Assembly: GCF_000341105.1 (NCBI RefSeq)
Contig: NZ_ANBB01000046.1
Coordinates: 1-64,000 of the forward strand
Source: Nocardiopsis potens DSM 45234
Lineage (GTDB): Bacteria; Actinomycetota; Actinomycetes; Streptosporangiales; Streptosporangiaceae
DNA length: 64,000 nt
Reading direction: 5' to 3'
A program made the translations under genes and the position numbers. Below the pieces are notes generated by a model. The model was not told where the DNA came from. It did not search any database and was given only the letters and a program-made list of their open reading frames with translations. This document shows positions 54,058-64,000 of this stretch, one piece after another; within the stretch, counting starts at the first letter, position 1, and each line of letters begins with the position of its first letter.

Positions 54058-55293
54058 ATGTTCCGGCGATGTTGATCCCGCCCCGAGGCGCGGACGGCGC
54101 GCGCCCTCTACGGCTACGCGCTCCTCACCGACCTCGTCCTGCTCTACCCGCTGTACGCGCTGCTCTTCGCCGACGCCGGGCTCTCCGCCGGGCAGATCTC
54201 CACGCTGCTGATCCTGTGGTCGGTCGCGGTCTCGGTCCTCGAAGTGCCCACCGGCGTGCTCGCCGACACCCTCCCGCGCCGTGCGCTGCTCGCCGTCGCG
54301 CCGCTGTTCTCCGCGGCCGGCTTCGCGCTGTGGACGCTGGTCCCGGCCTACCCCGCCTTCGCCGCCGGCTTCGTGCTCTGGGCGGTCGGCCTCGCCCTGG
54401 CCTCGGGCACGCTGCAGGCGCTGGTCTACGACGAGCTGGCGGCGGCCGGCGCGACCGGGGCCTACGCCCGGCTGATCGGGCGCTCCCGGGCGCTGGGCAC
54501 CGCCGCGATCGCCGCCTCCACCGCGCTGGCCGCCCCGGTCATGGCGGCCGGCGGCTACCCGGCGGTCGGCGCCGGCAGCGTGCTGGCGATGCTCGGCGCG
54601 GCCCTGGCGGCGCTCGCCTTTCCCACGGCGCGGCGGACCCCCGGCCCGGAGCAGGACGGAGAGGAGGCCGCCCCGGCGGCGGCCGGCCCCTGGTGGCGGC
54701 GGCACGCGGCGGTGCTCGGCGCCGCGCTGGGCGAGGCGCGCCGCTCGGCGGCGGTGCGCACCGGGCTGGTCGCGATGGCGGTCCTGATGGGCGCGACCGC
54801 GCTGGACGAGTTCCTGCCGCTGCTCGCCGCATCGCTGGCGGCCGGCCCGGCGGCCGTCCCGCTGCTGCTGGTCCCGGCCGCGGTGCTCGCCGCCGCGGGG
54901 GAGTGGGCGGCCGGGCGGGGCGTCCGCCGGGCGGCTCCGGTGCTCGCCGCGGCCGCGGCCCTGCTGGCGGCGGGCGCCCTGATCGGGCACCCGGTGGGGA
55001 TGGTGCTGGTCGGCGCGGCCTTCGGCGCCTTCGAGTGGGCCTCGGTGGCCGCCGAGACCCGGGTCCAGCACGCGGTGGCCGGCCCGGCGCGCGCCACCGT
55101 GCTCTCGGTCGGCGGGCTGGGCGCCGAGGCGGTGGCGGTCCTGGCCTACGCCGGGTACGGACTGGGCTCCCAGGCGGCCGGCCCGGGCGTGCTGTTCGCG
55201 CTGGCCGCCCCGGTGTTCCTGCTGATCGCCCCGCTGCTGCGGACCCGCACCGGCTCCGGCCGCGCCCGGCGGGACCGATACTGGAGGCGATGA
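54058..55293 (+). pseudogene. MFS transporter interrupted by an in-frame TGA at codon 6
   Basis: The frame encodes a 12-helix-type major facilitator: from 54076 onward it reads SRPEARTARALYGYALLTDL, then helix 1-2, EVPTGVLADTLPRR (motif A after helix 2), and ends with LLRTRTGSGRARRDRYWRR. ATG 54058, 7 bases after a TATCCT -10 box, reads MFRRC then TGA (54073-54075). No ATG, GTG or TTG occurs in frame until GTG 54244, which would delete helix 1 and most of helix 2. A CGA to TGA change at codon 6 would restore a normal protein. Thus it is a recent pseudogene, a sequence error, or uses an unusual start. It overlaps the DUF3046 gene by ATGA. Confidence 0.75.
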
Positions 55294-55484
55294 GACTGAC
55301 ACTTTTCTGGGAGCGGATGTACGAGCAGTTCGGCGAGGCCTACGCGGAGAGCCTGGCGCAGGACTACGTGATCGACGGGCTGGGGTCGCGGACGGTCCGC
55401 CAGGCGCTCGCCGACGGGATCGCGGCCAAGGAGGTCTGGCGCCGCGTCTGCGAGGCGTTCGACCTGCCCGAGGCGGTCCGGTAG
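55290..55484 (+). CDS. DUF3046 protein
   Basis: This 64-residue protein (MRLTLFWERMYEQFGEAYAE, then ESLAQDYVIDGLGSRTVRQALADG and AKEVWRRVCEAFDLPE) matches the actinobacterial DUF3046 family, which regularly sits just upstream of recA. Its function is unknown. The start ATG overlaps the MFS stop. It is preceded by CTGGAGGCG, so translation can proceed even if the MFS gene is broken. It lies 38 bp before the SOS box of recA. Confidence 0.88.
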   Translation: MRLTLFWERMYEQFGEAYAESLAQDYVIDGLGSRTVRQALADGIAAKEVWRRVCEAFDLPEAVR

Positions 55485-55522
55485 CGGTCCGGGGCGCGCC
55501 GCCCGTGCGGAGGTACCGGTAA

Positions 55523-55545
55523 TCGAACAGAAGTTCGGGTAGGCT
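55523..55545 (+). promoter_or_regulatory. SOS (LexA) box and -10 of the recA promoter
   Basis: TCGAACAGAAGTTCGG at 55523-55538 matches the actinobacterial LexA box TCGAAC-N4-GTTCGA at 11 of the 12 fixed positions. TAGGCT at 55540-55545 is a fitting -10 box, so LexA bound here would cover the -35 region. The recA start lies about 170 bp downstream. Confidence 0.85.
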
Positions 55546-55717
55546 TGGCGGTGACACCGGGGTCCGCGAGAGTGGTCGAAGACACGCGGCGCGCACACGT
55601 CCGGCGCCGCGCCCCCGGCCGTCCACAGGTGGCGGAAGCCGTCGTGAAATGTCACGGCGAGGGCGTAGCGTCACTTCCGAGATGAAGAAGAAGACACCGA
55701 CCCAACAGGGGTTCCCC

Positions 55718-56840
<1,123 letters not shown>

Positions 56841-56848
<8 letters not shown>

Positions 56849-57395
56849 GCCGCACTCCGAGTCCGGCTCCCCCGCCGAGGGGGAGCACGACGAGCACGAC
56901 CCCGAGGCCCGGGCGCGCATCGTCTGCCTGCGGATGCTGGCCACCGCACCGCGGACCCGCGCGCAGCTGGCCGAGGCGCTGCAGCGGCGCGGCATCGACG
57001 ACCGCGTCGCGGAGACCGTGCTGGGCCGGTTCGGCGAAGTGGGGCTGATCGACGACGAGGCCTTCGCCGCCGCCTGGGTGGAGTCCCGGCACACCGGGCG
57101 GGGGCTGGGCCGCCGCGCCCTCGCCGCCGAGCTGCGCCGGCGCGGGGTCGCCGCGGAGACGGTCCAGGCCGCGGTGGACGACCTCAGCGCCGACCGGGAG
57201 GAGCAGACCGCCCGCGAACTGGTCCGCCGCAAGCTCGCCGCCACCCAGGGCAAGGACGACGCGGTCCGGGTGCGCCGGGTGATGGGCATGCTGGCCCGCC
57301 GGGGATTCCCGGGCGGGACGGCCTACCGGCTGGTCCGCGAGGAGCTGGAGGCGGAGGGCTCCGACCTGGAACTGCCCGACCCGGACCTGGGCTGA
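56841..57395 (+). CDS. recX: RecA regulator RecX
   Basis: This 184-residue helical-repeat protein binds RecA filaments and limits their activity. An acidic His/Glu-rich N-terminus ([19 protein letters not shown]) is followed by RecX repeats: [64 protein letters not shown] and [25 protein letters not shown]. The start lies 8 bp inside recA, the usual coupling that keeps RecX far below RecA levels. It is SOS-induced through the recA promoter. Confidence 0.93.
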
Positions 57396-57730
57396 ACCGC
57401 CGGGCGCCGGCCCGATCGTGATGGTTCAGTGATCAACTACCGCGCCGCCGGGTGTCCCCCCAGGTCGGGGCCTTTCCCGGGGGCGGTCGTCCTCCGGGCG
57501 GCCACGGTGCGTCACCGTCCTTCACTTGCCCGTCATGTGACGGGAGCCCTAACCTCGCCGGACAGGCGTATTAACTCCGCGCGCCTCGGGTAGCCCTATC
57601 CACAGCGGGCCACCCGCACACCGGGAACGGCGGAGAGAGCGCCGGGCGCCCGGTCCCGGGCGGCCGCGGTCCGGAGGCGCCGCGCGCCGCGCGGTCCGCC
57701 CCCGGCGGCGGAGACGGTTGGGGGAGGGGC
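57396..57730. other. Intergenic region between recX and rny, with a short palindrome
   Basis: These 335 bp hold CCCGTCA-TG-TGACGGG at 57529-57544, a 7-bp inverted repeat with a 2-base centre, followed by CCTAACC and GTATTAACTC, the least GC-rich part of the gap. The rny promoter is probably here. I find no gene. Confidence 0.45.
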
Positions 57731-59317
57731 ATGGACGCTGCGACCGGCCCGCTGGCCGCCGGGGCGGTCGCGCTCGCCGTCCTCGCCGCGGTCACCCTGC
57801 TCCTCCTGGTCCGCGTCCTGCTCGCGGCCAGGGAGCGGCGCGCCGGAGAGATCCGCCGCGAGCTCACCGAGGCCAGGGAGCAGGCCGGGCGGATCCGCGC
57901 CGAGGCCGAGGCGGAGGCCGAGCGGCGCACCGGGGAGCTGGAGGCCCGGCTGGCGGCGCGGCGCGCCGCCGCCGAGGAGGAGTGGGCCGCCGACCGGGCG
58001 CGGATCGAGGAGCGCCGAGCCGAGGCGGAGCGGCGCGAGGCCCGGCTGGACGAGCGGGAGCACCGGCTCGACGCGGAACTGCGCCGGGTCACCGACGCCG
58101 GGCGCCGGCTGGACGAGCGCGAGGAGCGGCTGGCCGGGCTCGAACGGGACCTGGCCGACCGGGACCGGGAGCGGGTCAGCGCGCTGGAGGCCGCCGCGTC
58201 GCTCACCGCGGAGCAGGCCCGGGCCGAACTGGTCGCCGCGGCGGAGGCCCAGGCCAAGCGGGACGCGGTGCTGACCGTCCGGGAGATCGAGGCGGAGGCG
58301 CGCCGGAACGGCGAGAAGCGGGCCCGCAAGATCATCTCGCTGGCGGTGCAGCGCCTGGCCACCGAGCAGACCAGCGAGTCCGTGGTCTCGGTGTTCCACC
58401 TGCCCTCCGACGACATGAAGGGCCGGATCATCGGCCGGGAGGGGCGCAACATCCGCGCCTTCGAGTCGGTCACCGGGGTCAACCTCATCATCGACGACAC
58501 CCCCGGGGCGGTGCTGCTCTCCTGCTTCGACCCGGTGCGCCGGGAGGCCGCCCGGATCACCCTGGAGCGGCTGGTCCAGGACGGCAGGATCCACCCGCAG
58601 CGGATCGAGGACGTGCACGGGACCAGCAGGGCCGAGGTGGACCGGCTGTGCGTGCGGGCCGGAGAGGACGCCCTGGTGGAGACCGGCGTCGCGGACATGC
58701 ACCCGGAGCTGGTCACCCTCCTCGGCCAGCTGCGCTACCGCACCTCCTACGGCCAGAACGTGCTGGAGCACCTGGTGGAGTCGGCGCACCTGGCCGGGAT
58801 GATGGCCGCCGAGCTGGGCATGGCCCCGGCGTCGGTGAAGCGCGGCGCGCTGCTGCACGACATCGGCAAGGCGCTCACCCACGAGGTGGAGGGCAGCCAC
58901 GCGGTGATCGGCGCGGAGATCGCCCGCCGCTACGGCGAGTCCGACGACGTGGTGCACGCGATCGAGGCGCACCACAACGAGGTGGAGGTGCGCACCGTCG
59001 AAGCGGTGCTCACCCAGGCCGCCGACGCGATCAGCGGCGGCCGCCCGGGCGCCCGCCGGGAGTCCCTGGAGGCCTACGTGGAGCGCCTGCAGCGGCTGGA
59101 GGAGATCGCCCGCTCCAACCCCGGCGTGGAGAAGGTCTTCGCCATGCAGGCCGGCCGGGAACTGCGCATCATGGTCCGCCCGGAGGACGTCGACGACGTC
59201 CAGTCCCAGGTCATCGCCCGCGACGTGGCCAAACGGGTGGAGGAGGAGCTCACCTACCCCGGCCAGATCCGCGTCACCGTCGTCCGAGAGTCCCGCGCCA
59301 CCGAGACCGCCCGCTGA
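57731..59317 (+). CDS. rny: Ribonuclease Y
   Basis: This 528-residue membrane-anchored endoribonuclease takes part in mRNA decay. An N-terminal transmembrane helix ([20 protein letters not shown]) is followed by a charged coiled coil of about 180 residues. Then come a KH domain with [15 protein letters not shown] near 230 and an HD domain with [17 protein letters not shown] near 375 and [11 protein letters not shown]. The C-terminal [16 protein letters not shown] is typical. Presence alongside RNase J means both RNase systems are encoded within 25 kb. It has a good GGGAGGGGC ribosome-binding site. Confidence 0.94.
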   Translation: MDAATGPLAAGAVALAVLAAVTLLLLVRVLLAARERRAGEIRRELTEAREQAGRIRAEAEAEAERRTGELEARLAARRAAAEEEWAADRARIEERRAEAERREARLDEREHRLDAELRRVTDAGRRLDEREERLAGLERDLADRDRERVSALEAAASLTAEQARAELVAAAEAQAKRDAVLTVREIEAEARRNGEKRARKIISLAVQRLATEQTSESVVSVFHLPSDDMKGRIIGREGRNIRAFESVTGVNLIIDDTPGAVLLSCFDPVRREAARITLERLVQDGRIHPQRIEDVHGTSRAEVDRLCVRAGEDALVETGVADMHPELVTLLGQLRYRTSYGQNVLEHLVESAHLAGMMAAELGMAPASVKRGALLHDIGKALTHEVEGSHAVIGAEIARRYGESDDVVHAIEAHHNEVEVRTVEAVLTQAADAISGGRPGARRESLEAYVERLQRLEEIARSNPGVEKVFAMQAGRELRIMVRPEDVDDVQSQVIARDVAKRVEEELTYPGQIRVTVVRESRATETAR

Positions 59318-59379
59318 GGACCGCCCGGAGCGGCGGAAACCACCGGTCGGGAGAGGGACGGCTTGTTGGACTCGACTCC

Positions 59380-59652
59380 ATGAGCGATGCCCCTGCTCTC
59401 GGCGAAGGGCCCATACAGGACGTGTCCCTCTCCCTCCATGAGGGAACGCTCGCCGCGCTCGAGAAGCGCATGGGCGAACGTGGAATGTCCGCGTACGTCG
59501 AGGACCTCATCCAGCGCCAGGTGGAGCGGGAGCACCTGCGCGAGCTGATCGAGTGGGCCGAGGCCGAGCACGGACCGGTCGACCCCGTATCGGTCCAAGC
59601 CAAACGCGCGATTCTGCGCGGAGAGGCGGAGGGATCGGCGGACGCCGCGTGA
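59380..59652 (+). CDS. Antitoxin-like protein (VapB/CopG type)
   Basis: This 90-residue protein contains a ribbon-helix-helix-like stretch (QDVSLSLHEGTLAALEKRMGERGMSAYVEDLIQRQVERE) and an acidic C-terminus (ELIEWAEAEHGPVDPVSV) likely to wrap the toxin. Its stop overlaps the PIN-protein GTG start (GTGA), the canonical antitoxin-first arrangement. No strong ribosome-binding site is visible before ATG 59380. It should neutralise the downstream PIN nuclease and autoregulate the pair. Confidence 0.75.
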   Translation: MSDAPALGEGPIQDVSLSLHEGTLAALEKRMGERGMSAYVEDLIQRQVEREHLRELIEWAEAEHGPVDPVSVQAKRAILRGEAEGSADAA

Positions 59653-60041
59653 GCGGCACGCTCGTCCTGGACAGCGAAGGGCTGTCCGGGCTCGTTCGGA
59701 ACGCTCCCGTTGTCACCGACTGGCTGGCCGCGGCCGAGGCGGAGGACATCCGGGTGGTGGCGAGCTCGGTGACCCTGGTCGAGGCGCGTGACCCCAAGGT
59801 CCATCAGGCCCGGTTCGACTACGCGGTCTCCCGGGTGACCGTCGTCCCGTCCAGTGAGGCGATCGCCCGCCAGGCGAGCAGGGTCCTGGCCGCAGCGGGG
59901 CTGCACGGCCACGAGCACGCCCTCGACGCGATCGTCGCGGCCACGGCGCTCGCCGCACCCCCTCCGGTCACCCTGCTCACGTCGGACCCCAAGGACCTCC
60001 GGACCCTGTGCGGTCCGCGCGTCCAGGTGGCCGTGCTCTGA
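59649..60041 (+). CDS. PIN-domain protein, probable VapC-type toxin
   Basis: This 130-residue PIN nuclease has the acidic metal-binding residues in order: D8 (TLVLDSEGL), E45 (VTLVEARD), D93 (HALDAIVAATAL) and D113 (LLTSDPKDL). Size and spacing match VapC ribonucleases. The GTG start overlaps the antitoxin stop. It is convergent with the S9 peptidase gene, 28 bp apart. A function in cleaving tRNA or rRNA under stress is inferred from family only. Confidence 0.78.
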   Translation: MSGTLVLDSEGLSGLVRNAPVVTDWLAAAEAEDIRVVASSVTLVEARDPKVHQARFDYAVSRVTVVPSSEAIARQASRVLAAAGLHGHEHALDAIVAATALAAPPPVTLLTSDPKDLRTLCGPRVQVAVL

Positions 60042-60069
60042 CCTCCGCTGAGATCCAGGCCGGGCGGGA

Positions 60070-62259
60070 TCAGCCCTTCTCCGCCCCGCTCGGGGTGCCG
60101 CCGGGCCAGATCGGTTCGGGGCCGGGCGGGGGCGCGGCCGACCCGGGGGCGGCGGGTTCGGCGGGGTTCCCGGCGGCCTCGGGTGCCGTCGGCTCCCCGG
60201 CGGTCTCGGGGGAGGGGGCGGCCGCGGCCTCGTCCAGGGCGGTCTCGTCCAGCTCCGGCAGCGGCTCGGCCTCCAGTTCGGGGTCGGGGTACTCGGTGAC
60301 CAGCTCCACCGGCGGCACCCCCGGCGGGGTGAAGCCGAAGACCTCGCCGTAGAAGGCCAGCTCGGCTTCGAGGGCGCGCTGCACCGATTCGGCGGCGCGG
60401 AAGCCGTGCCCCTCGCCCTCGAACTCGATCAGCGCGTGCCGCACCCCGCCCTCGGCCAGTGCGGCGGCGAACTCCGACGCCTGGGCGCGCGGCACCACCC
60501 GGTCCTCGGTGCCCTGGAGCAGCAGCAGCGGCACCCGGACCCGGTCCGCCCTGTTGATCGGGGAGCGCTCGCGGTAGGTCGCGGAGTAGCCGGGCAGCGG
60601 GCCGAGCAGCGAGTCCAGGAACCGGGACTCGAAGTCGTGCGTCTCGGCGGCCAGCCGGAGCAGGTCGGTCACCCCGTACAGGGAGGTTCCGCAGGCGAAG
60701 GCGTCGCCCCCGGCGGCGAGCAGCGTGGTGAAGCCGCCCGCGCTGCCGCCGCGCACCGCGATCCGGTCCGGGTCGGCGGTGCCGTCGGCGGCCAGCGCCC
60801 GGGCCACCGCCTCGGCGTCCTCCACGTCCAGCACGCCCCACATGCCGTGCAGCCGCTCGCGGTAGGTGCGGCCGAACCCGATGGAGCCGCTGTAGTTGAC
60901 GTCCACCACCCCGATGCCGCGGCTGGTGAAGTAGGCCTTGGCCAGGTCGAGGCCGGTGGTGGCGCGGGCCACCGGGCCGCCGTGCACCCAGACCGCGTAC
61001 GGCGCCGGCCCGTCCGCGGCGGCCTCCGGGTTGGCCGGCCGGTAGAGGTTGGCGTGCACGGTGCCGCCGTACCGCCCGGGCAGCTCGACCGCCTCGGGCT
61101 CCGGCAGGTAGCCGGGGTCGGGCAGGTCGTCCAGGGAGGCACGGAGTGTCCGCACCCGGCCGGTGTCGGGGTCCAGCTGCACCAGGCTCTGCGGGGTGCG
61201 CGGCCCCGAGGCCAGCCCGACCACCCGGTTCCCGTCTCCGCCGAGCGTCTCCCAGCTGGTGAACGGGGTGTCCAGCGGGGCGAGCTCCAGGGTCCGCGGG
61301 TCGTAGACGGCCGGGACCAGGTCGGCGCCGCCGTGCAGCACCACCAGGCGGCCGTCGTCCAGCCGCACGTAGGGGAGGGTGCCCAGCCGCGCCGGGCCCG
61401 GGGTGAACTCGCTCTCGTCCGGGTAGAGCGCGATCGCCTGGCCGGTCAGGCCGATCTCGTAGAGGTTCCAGAACCCGGGCCAGTCGGAGACGAAGCAGAG
61501 CCGGGAGGGGCCGTTCCAGACCGGGTGCAGCACCGACTCCGAGACGCCGCCCTTGAGGGTGTAGGCGCCGGTCACCCCGTCCGGGCCGAGTCGTCCCACC
61601 CGCAGCTCAGTGCCGTCCCAGGGCATGCGCGGGTGGTTCCACGCCACCCAGGCCAGGTGCCCGCCGTCCGGGGACGGCACCGGGGAGGCGAAGAAGTCGG
61701 CCCCGGTGACCAGCACGGACACCGCTCCGGGCTCGTCCGCGGCCCGGCCGGACAGCGGCACCGAGACGATGGCGCGCCGCACCGACCCGTCCGCGGCGTG
61801 CTCCTCGCGCACGCATACCACCCGCTTGCCGTCGGCGGACAGCGCCGGGTCGGCGTAGCGCAGCGCGGCCGGGGCCTCCGGTTCAGGGGTGAGCGGGGCC
61901 GGCGTCCGGGAGTCCCGTTCGAGCAGGTAGAGCCGCTGGTCGGCGGCGTTGGCGAAGACGATCCCGTACCGGGTGCGGGCCTTGTCGTCGCGGCGCGGCA
62001 CGGGCAGGTGGGAGCGCCCGCCGTACTCGTGCACCCGGGTGCAGGCGCTCCACGGGGCGGGCAGGAGCTCGATGTCGGCCCCGTCGGCGCCGCGCCGCAT
62101 CACGGTGGTGCGGCCGCCCTCGTCCGGGCGGGCCTCCTCCCACCAGACCTCGTCGCCGGCGACCGAGGGGAAACCCAGCCGTCGGACTCCTCGGGCGACG
62201 TCGCTCGCTGCGATCGGCGATGGCCAGGCGCCGTAGGGGGCCGTGACGCGGTCGGTCAT
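60070..62259 (-). CDS. S9-family prolyl oligopeptidase-like serine peptidase
   Basis: This 729-residue protein has an N-terminal beta-propeller (repeats such as SPDGGHLAWVAW and WNGPSRLCFVSDWPGFWNLYEI) and a C-terminal alpha/beta hydrolase. The nucleophile is Ser in RGGSAGGFTTLL near residue 505. The Asp and His are in LLLQGTEDRVVP and EFEGEGHGFR. No signal peptide is seen, so it probably works in the cytosol on short peptides. About 70 residues of Glu/Pro/Ala-rich tail follow the hydrolase domain, which is not usual. It is divergent from miaB, with 218 bp for the two promoters. Confidence 0.9.
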   Translation of the reverse strand: MTDRVTAPYGAWPSPIAASDVARGVRRLGFPSVAGDEVWWEEARPDEGGRTTVMRRGADGADIELLPAPWSACTRVHEYGGRSHLPVPRRDDKARTRYGIVFANAADQRLYLLERDSRTPAPLTPEPEAPAALRYADPALSADGKRVVCVREEHAADGSVRRAIVSVPLSGRAADEPGAVSVLVTGADFFASPVPSPDGGHLAWVAWNHPRMPWDGTELRVGRLGPDGVTGAYTLKGGVSESVLHPVWNGPSRLCFVSDWPGFWNLYEIGLTGQAIALYPDESEFTPGPARLGTLPYVRLDDGRLVVLHGGADLVPAVYDPRTLELAPLDTPFTSWETLGGDGNRVVGLASGPRTPQSLVQLDPDTGRVRTLRASLDDLPDPGYLPEPEAVELPGRYGGTVHANLYRPANPEAAADGPAPYAVWVHGGPVARATTGLDLAKAYFTSRGIGVVDVNYSGSIGFGRTYRERLHGMWGVLDVEDAEAVARALAADGTADPDRIAVRGGSAGGFTTLLAAGGDAFACGTSLYGVTDLLRLAAETHDFESRFLDSLLGPLPGYSATYRERSPINRADRVRVPLLLLQGTEDRVVPRAQASEFAAALAEGGVRHALIEFEGEGHGFRAAESVQRALEAELAFYGEVFGFTPPGVPPVELVTEYPDPELEAEPLPELDETALDEAAAAPSPETAGEPTAPEAAGNPAEPAAPGSAAPPPGPEPIWPGGTPSGAEKG

Positions 62260-62465
62260 AACGGAGATCTCTGTGCTCGCGGGGGTGAAGACCTACAAGT
62301 CGACCTTAGTGGTCGGGAGGGGTGCGCGCATCGCCGCCGGGCCGCCGCGGCCCCGCCCCCACCCTCTACCACCTGAGGCGACGCCCACGGAAACCCTTCG
62401 CCGGGCGCGGCCGGGACCGGCCCGGATCCGGGCCGGCGCGGGGCCGAGCGGGTCGCGCGGGCCAC

Positions 62466-62471
62466 TAGCCT
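62466..62471 (+). promoter_or_regulatory. miaB -10 box next to the start codon
   Basis: TAGCCT at 62466-62471 ends 6 bases before the miaB GTG. The intervening GGAGAG is too close to be a usual ribosome-binding site, so the transcript is probably leaderless. Confidence 0.4.
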
Positions 62472-62477
62472 GGAGAG

Positions 62478-63971
62478 GTGAGCCAGAGTCGTACTTACGA
62501 GGTGCGGACCTACGGCTGCCAGATGAACGTGCACGACTCCGAGCGCCTGTCCGGTCTGCTGGAGGATGCGGGGTACGAGCGCGCAGCCGAGAACAGCACC
62601 GCAGATGTCATCGTCTTCAACACGTGCGCGGTCCGGGAGAACGCGGACAACCGCCTCTACGGCAACCTCGGGCACCTGCGCCCGGTGAAGGACGCCCGCC
62701 CCGGCATGCAGATCGCCGTCGGCGGCTGCCTGGCGCAGAAGGACCGCGGCGAGATCGTCCGCCGCGCGCCCTGGGTGGACGTGGTCTTCGGCACGCACAA
62801 CATCGGCTCGCTGCCGATCCTGCTGGAGCGCTCCCGGGTGCAGCGCGAGGCGCAGGTGGAGATCGAGGAGTCGCTGCAGGCGTTCCCCTCCACCCTGCCC
62901 ACCCGCAGGGAGTCGGCCTACGCGGCCTGGGTGTCGGTCTCCGTCGGCTGCAACAACACCTGCACCTTCTGCATCGTGCCGTCGCTGCGCGGCAAGGAGA
63001 AGGACCGCCGCCCCGGCGACGTCCTCGCCGAGGTGCGCGCCCTGGTGGACGAGGGTGCCGTCGAGGTGACCCTGCTCGGCCAGAACGTCAACGCCTACGG
63101 CTCGGAGTTCGGCGACCGGCAGGCCTTCTCCAAGCTGCTGCGCGCCTGCGGCGGCATCGAGGGGCTGGAGCGGGTCCGGTTCACCTCCCCGCACCCCCGC
63201 GACTTCACCGACGACGTCATCGAGGCGATGGCCGAGACCCCCAACGTGATGCCGCAGCTGCACATGCCGCTGCAGTCCGGGTCCAGCCGGGTGCTCAAGG
63301 CGATGCGCCGCTCCTACCGGCGCGAGCGGTTCCAGGGCATCGTGGAGAAGGTCCGCGCGGCCATGCCCGAGGCGGCCATCACCACCGACATCATCGTCGG
63401 CTTCCCCGGTGAGACCGAAGAGGACTTCCAGGAGACCCTGGACGTGGTGGCCGAGTCCCGGTTCGCCTCCGCGTTCACCTTCCAGTACTCCAAGCGCCCC
63501 GGCACCCCGGCCGCGGAGATGGACGGGCAGCTGCCCAAGGAGGTCGTGCAGGAGCGCTACGAGCGCCTCATCGCCCTCCAGGAGCGGATCTCCGCGGAGG
63601 AGAACGCCAAGCTCGTCGGCACCGAGACCGAGCTGCTGGTCGCCGAGGGCGAGGGGCGCAAGGACGGCGAGCGCCGCCGGCTCTCCGGCCGCGCCCCGGA
63701 CAACCGGCTGGTCCACTTCGCGGTGGAGGAGGGCGCCGAGGAGCCCCGCCCCGGCGACATGGTCCGGGTCGGCATCACCTACGCCGCACCGCACCACCTG
63801 GTCGCCGACTCCGGCGTGCGCGGGCTGCGCCGCACCCGGGCCGGTGACGCCTGGGCCGCGCGCAACGGCGCCGCCGAGGAGCAGGGCAAGCCGGGGGTGA
63901 TGCTGGGCATGCCGTCGATCGGCGCCCCGGCCCCGGCGCCGGCCGCCGCGGGCGGTTGCTGCGACGCCTGA
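62478..63971 (+). CDS. miaB: tRNA-2-methylthio-N6-dimethylallyladenosine synthase
   Basis: This 497-residue radical-SAM methylthiotransferase modifies adenosine 37 of tRNAs reading codons that start with U. The MTTase domain has C14 ([13 protein letters not shown]), C50 ([10 protein letters not shown]) and C84 (VGGCLAQKD). The radical-SAM CX3CX2C is C158, C162 and C165 in [18 protein letters not shown] domain with [15 protein letters not shown] ends the conserved part, followed by an Ala/Pro-rich tail ending GGCCDA. RYG/QMN signatures separate it from RimO at 43006. It starts at GTG 62478. Confidence 0.96.
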   Translation: MSQSRTYEVRTYGCQMNVHDSERLSGLLEDAGYERAAENSTADVIVFNTCAVRENADNRLYGNLGHLRPVKDARPGMQIAVGGCLAQKDRGEIVRRAPWVDVVFGTHNIGSLPILLERSRVQREAQVEIEESLQAFPSTLPTRRESAYAAWVSVSVGCNNTCTFCIVPSLRGKEKDRRPGDVLAEVRALVDEGAVEVTLLGQNVNAYGSEFGDRQAFSKLLRACGGIEGLERVRFTSPHPRDFTDDVIEAMAETPNVMPQLHMPLQSGSSRVLKAMRRSYRRERFQGIVEKVRAAMPEAAITTDIIVGFPGETEEDFQETLDVVAESRFASAFTFQYSKRPGTPAAEMDGQLPKEVVQERYERLIALQERISAEENAKLVGTETELLVAEGEGRKDGERRRLSGRAPDNRLVHFAVEEGAEEPRPGDMVRVGITYAAPHHLVADSGVRGLRRTRAGDAWAARNGAAEEQGKPGVMLGMPSIGAPAPAPAAAGGCCDA

Positions 63972-64000
63972 CCGCCGCCCCGATCGGCGCCGCGGAGCCG

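Overview
The window is chromosomal DNA of a very GC-rich actinomycete. The evidence is GC-saturated third codon positions, many ATGA/GTGA stop-start overlaps, several apparently leaderless promoters, an ergothioneine cluster, DUF3046 next to recA, a ClgR-type regulator and a RodZ-like protein after ftsK. The family looks like Nocardiopsaceae or a close relative, but that placement is inference. I see no rRNA, tRNA, CRISPR array, prophage or transposase gene.

Layout. 62-735: a truncated copy (R1) of a large non-coding composite repeat. 740-9127: an isochorismatase-fold hydrolase, then a catabolic acyl-CoA operon (AtuA-like protein, carboxyltransferase, biotin carboxylase/BCCP, acyl-CoA dehydrogenase) ending at a TetR gene, with a perfect AT-rich operator-like dyad upstream. 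9200-13570: a small membrane protein, phosphoketolase and acetate kinase, together a sugar phosphate to acetyl-phosphate to acetate/ATP shunt. 13631-13904: 55-bp tandem repeats and a long hairpin. 13961-16598: an acyl-CoA oxidase and a GNAT. 16775-21382: egtABCD (ergothioneine) without egtE. 21400-22790: composite repeat R2. 22880-28866: dapB, then a urease operon (fused ureAB, ureC, ureF, ureG, ureD) behind a distinctly low-GC leader. 28939-32722: menA, a GNAT, a PF04020-type membrane protein, and an AtoE-type fatty-acid transporter. 33194-41403: dapA-rnj-ftsK and a RodZ-like protein. 41515-42815: composite repeat R3. 43006-46042: rimO-pgsA-cinA-clgR. 46331-53560: an Rrf2 regulator, a dispersed hairpin repeat, a GH3 N-acetylhexosaminidase and a sugar ABC transporter without an ATPase (Das-like), controlled by a divergent ROK repressor. 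53793-59317: a small membrane protein, an MFS gene with an early in-frame stop, DUF3046, recA behind an SOS box, recX, rny. 59380-63971: a VapBC-like pair, an S9 peptidase and miaB.

Most genes are ordinary actinobacterial core genes. The feature gene annotation does not explain is the composite repeat. R2 and R3 are about 1.3-1.4 kb, each with five to six units of about 70-79 bp in one orientation, a roughly 500-bp core, and five to six units in the opposite orientation. In each core, two 30-bp hairpin sequences in inverted orientation bound a segment of about 310 bp. R1 holds one array and half a core. The copies are about 20-22 kb apart and none encodes a convincing protein. I regard this as the best candidate for an undescribed system.
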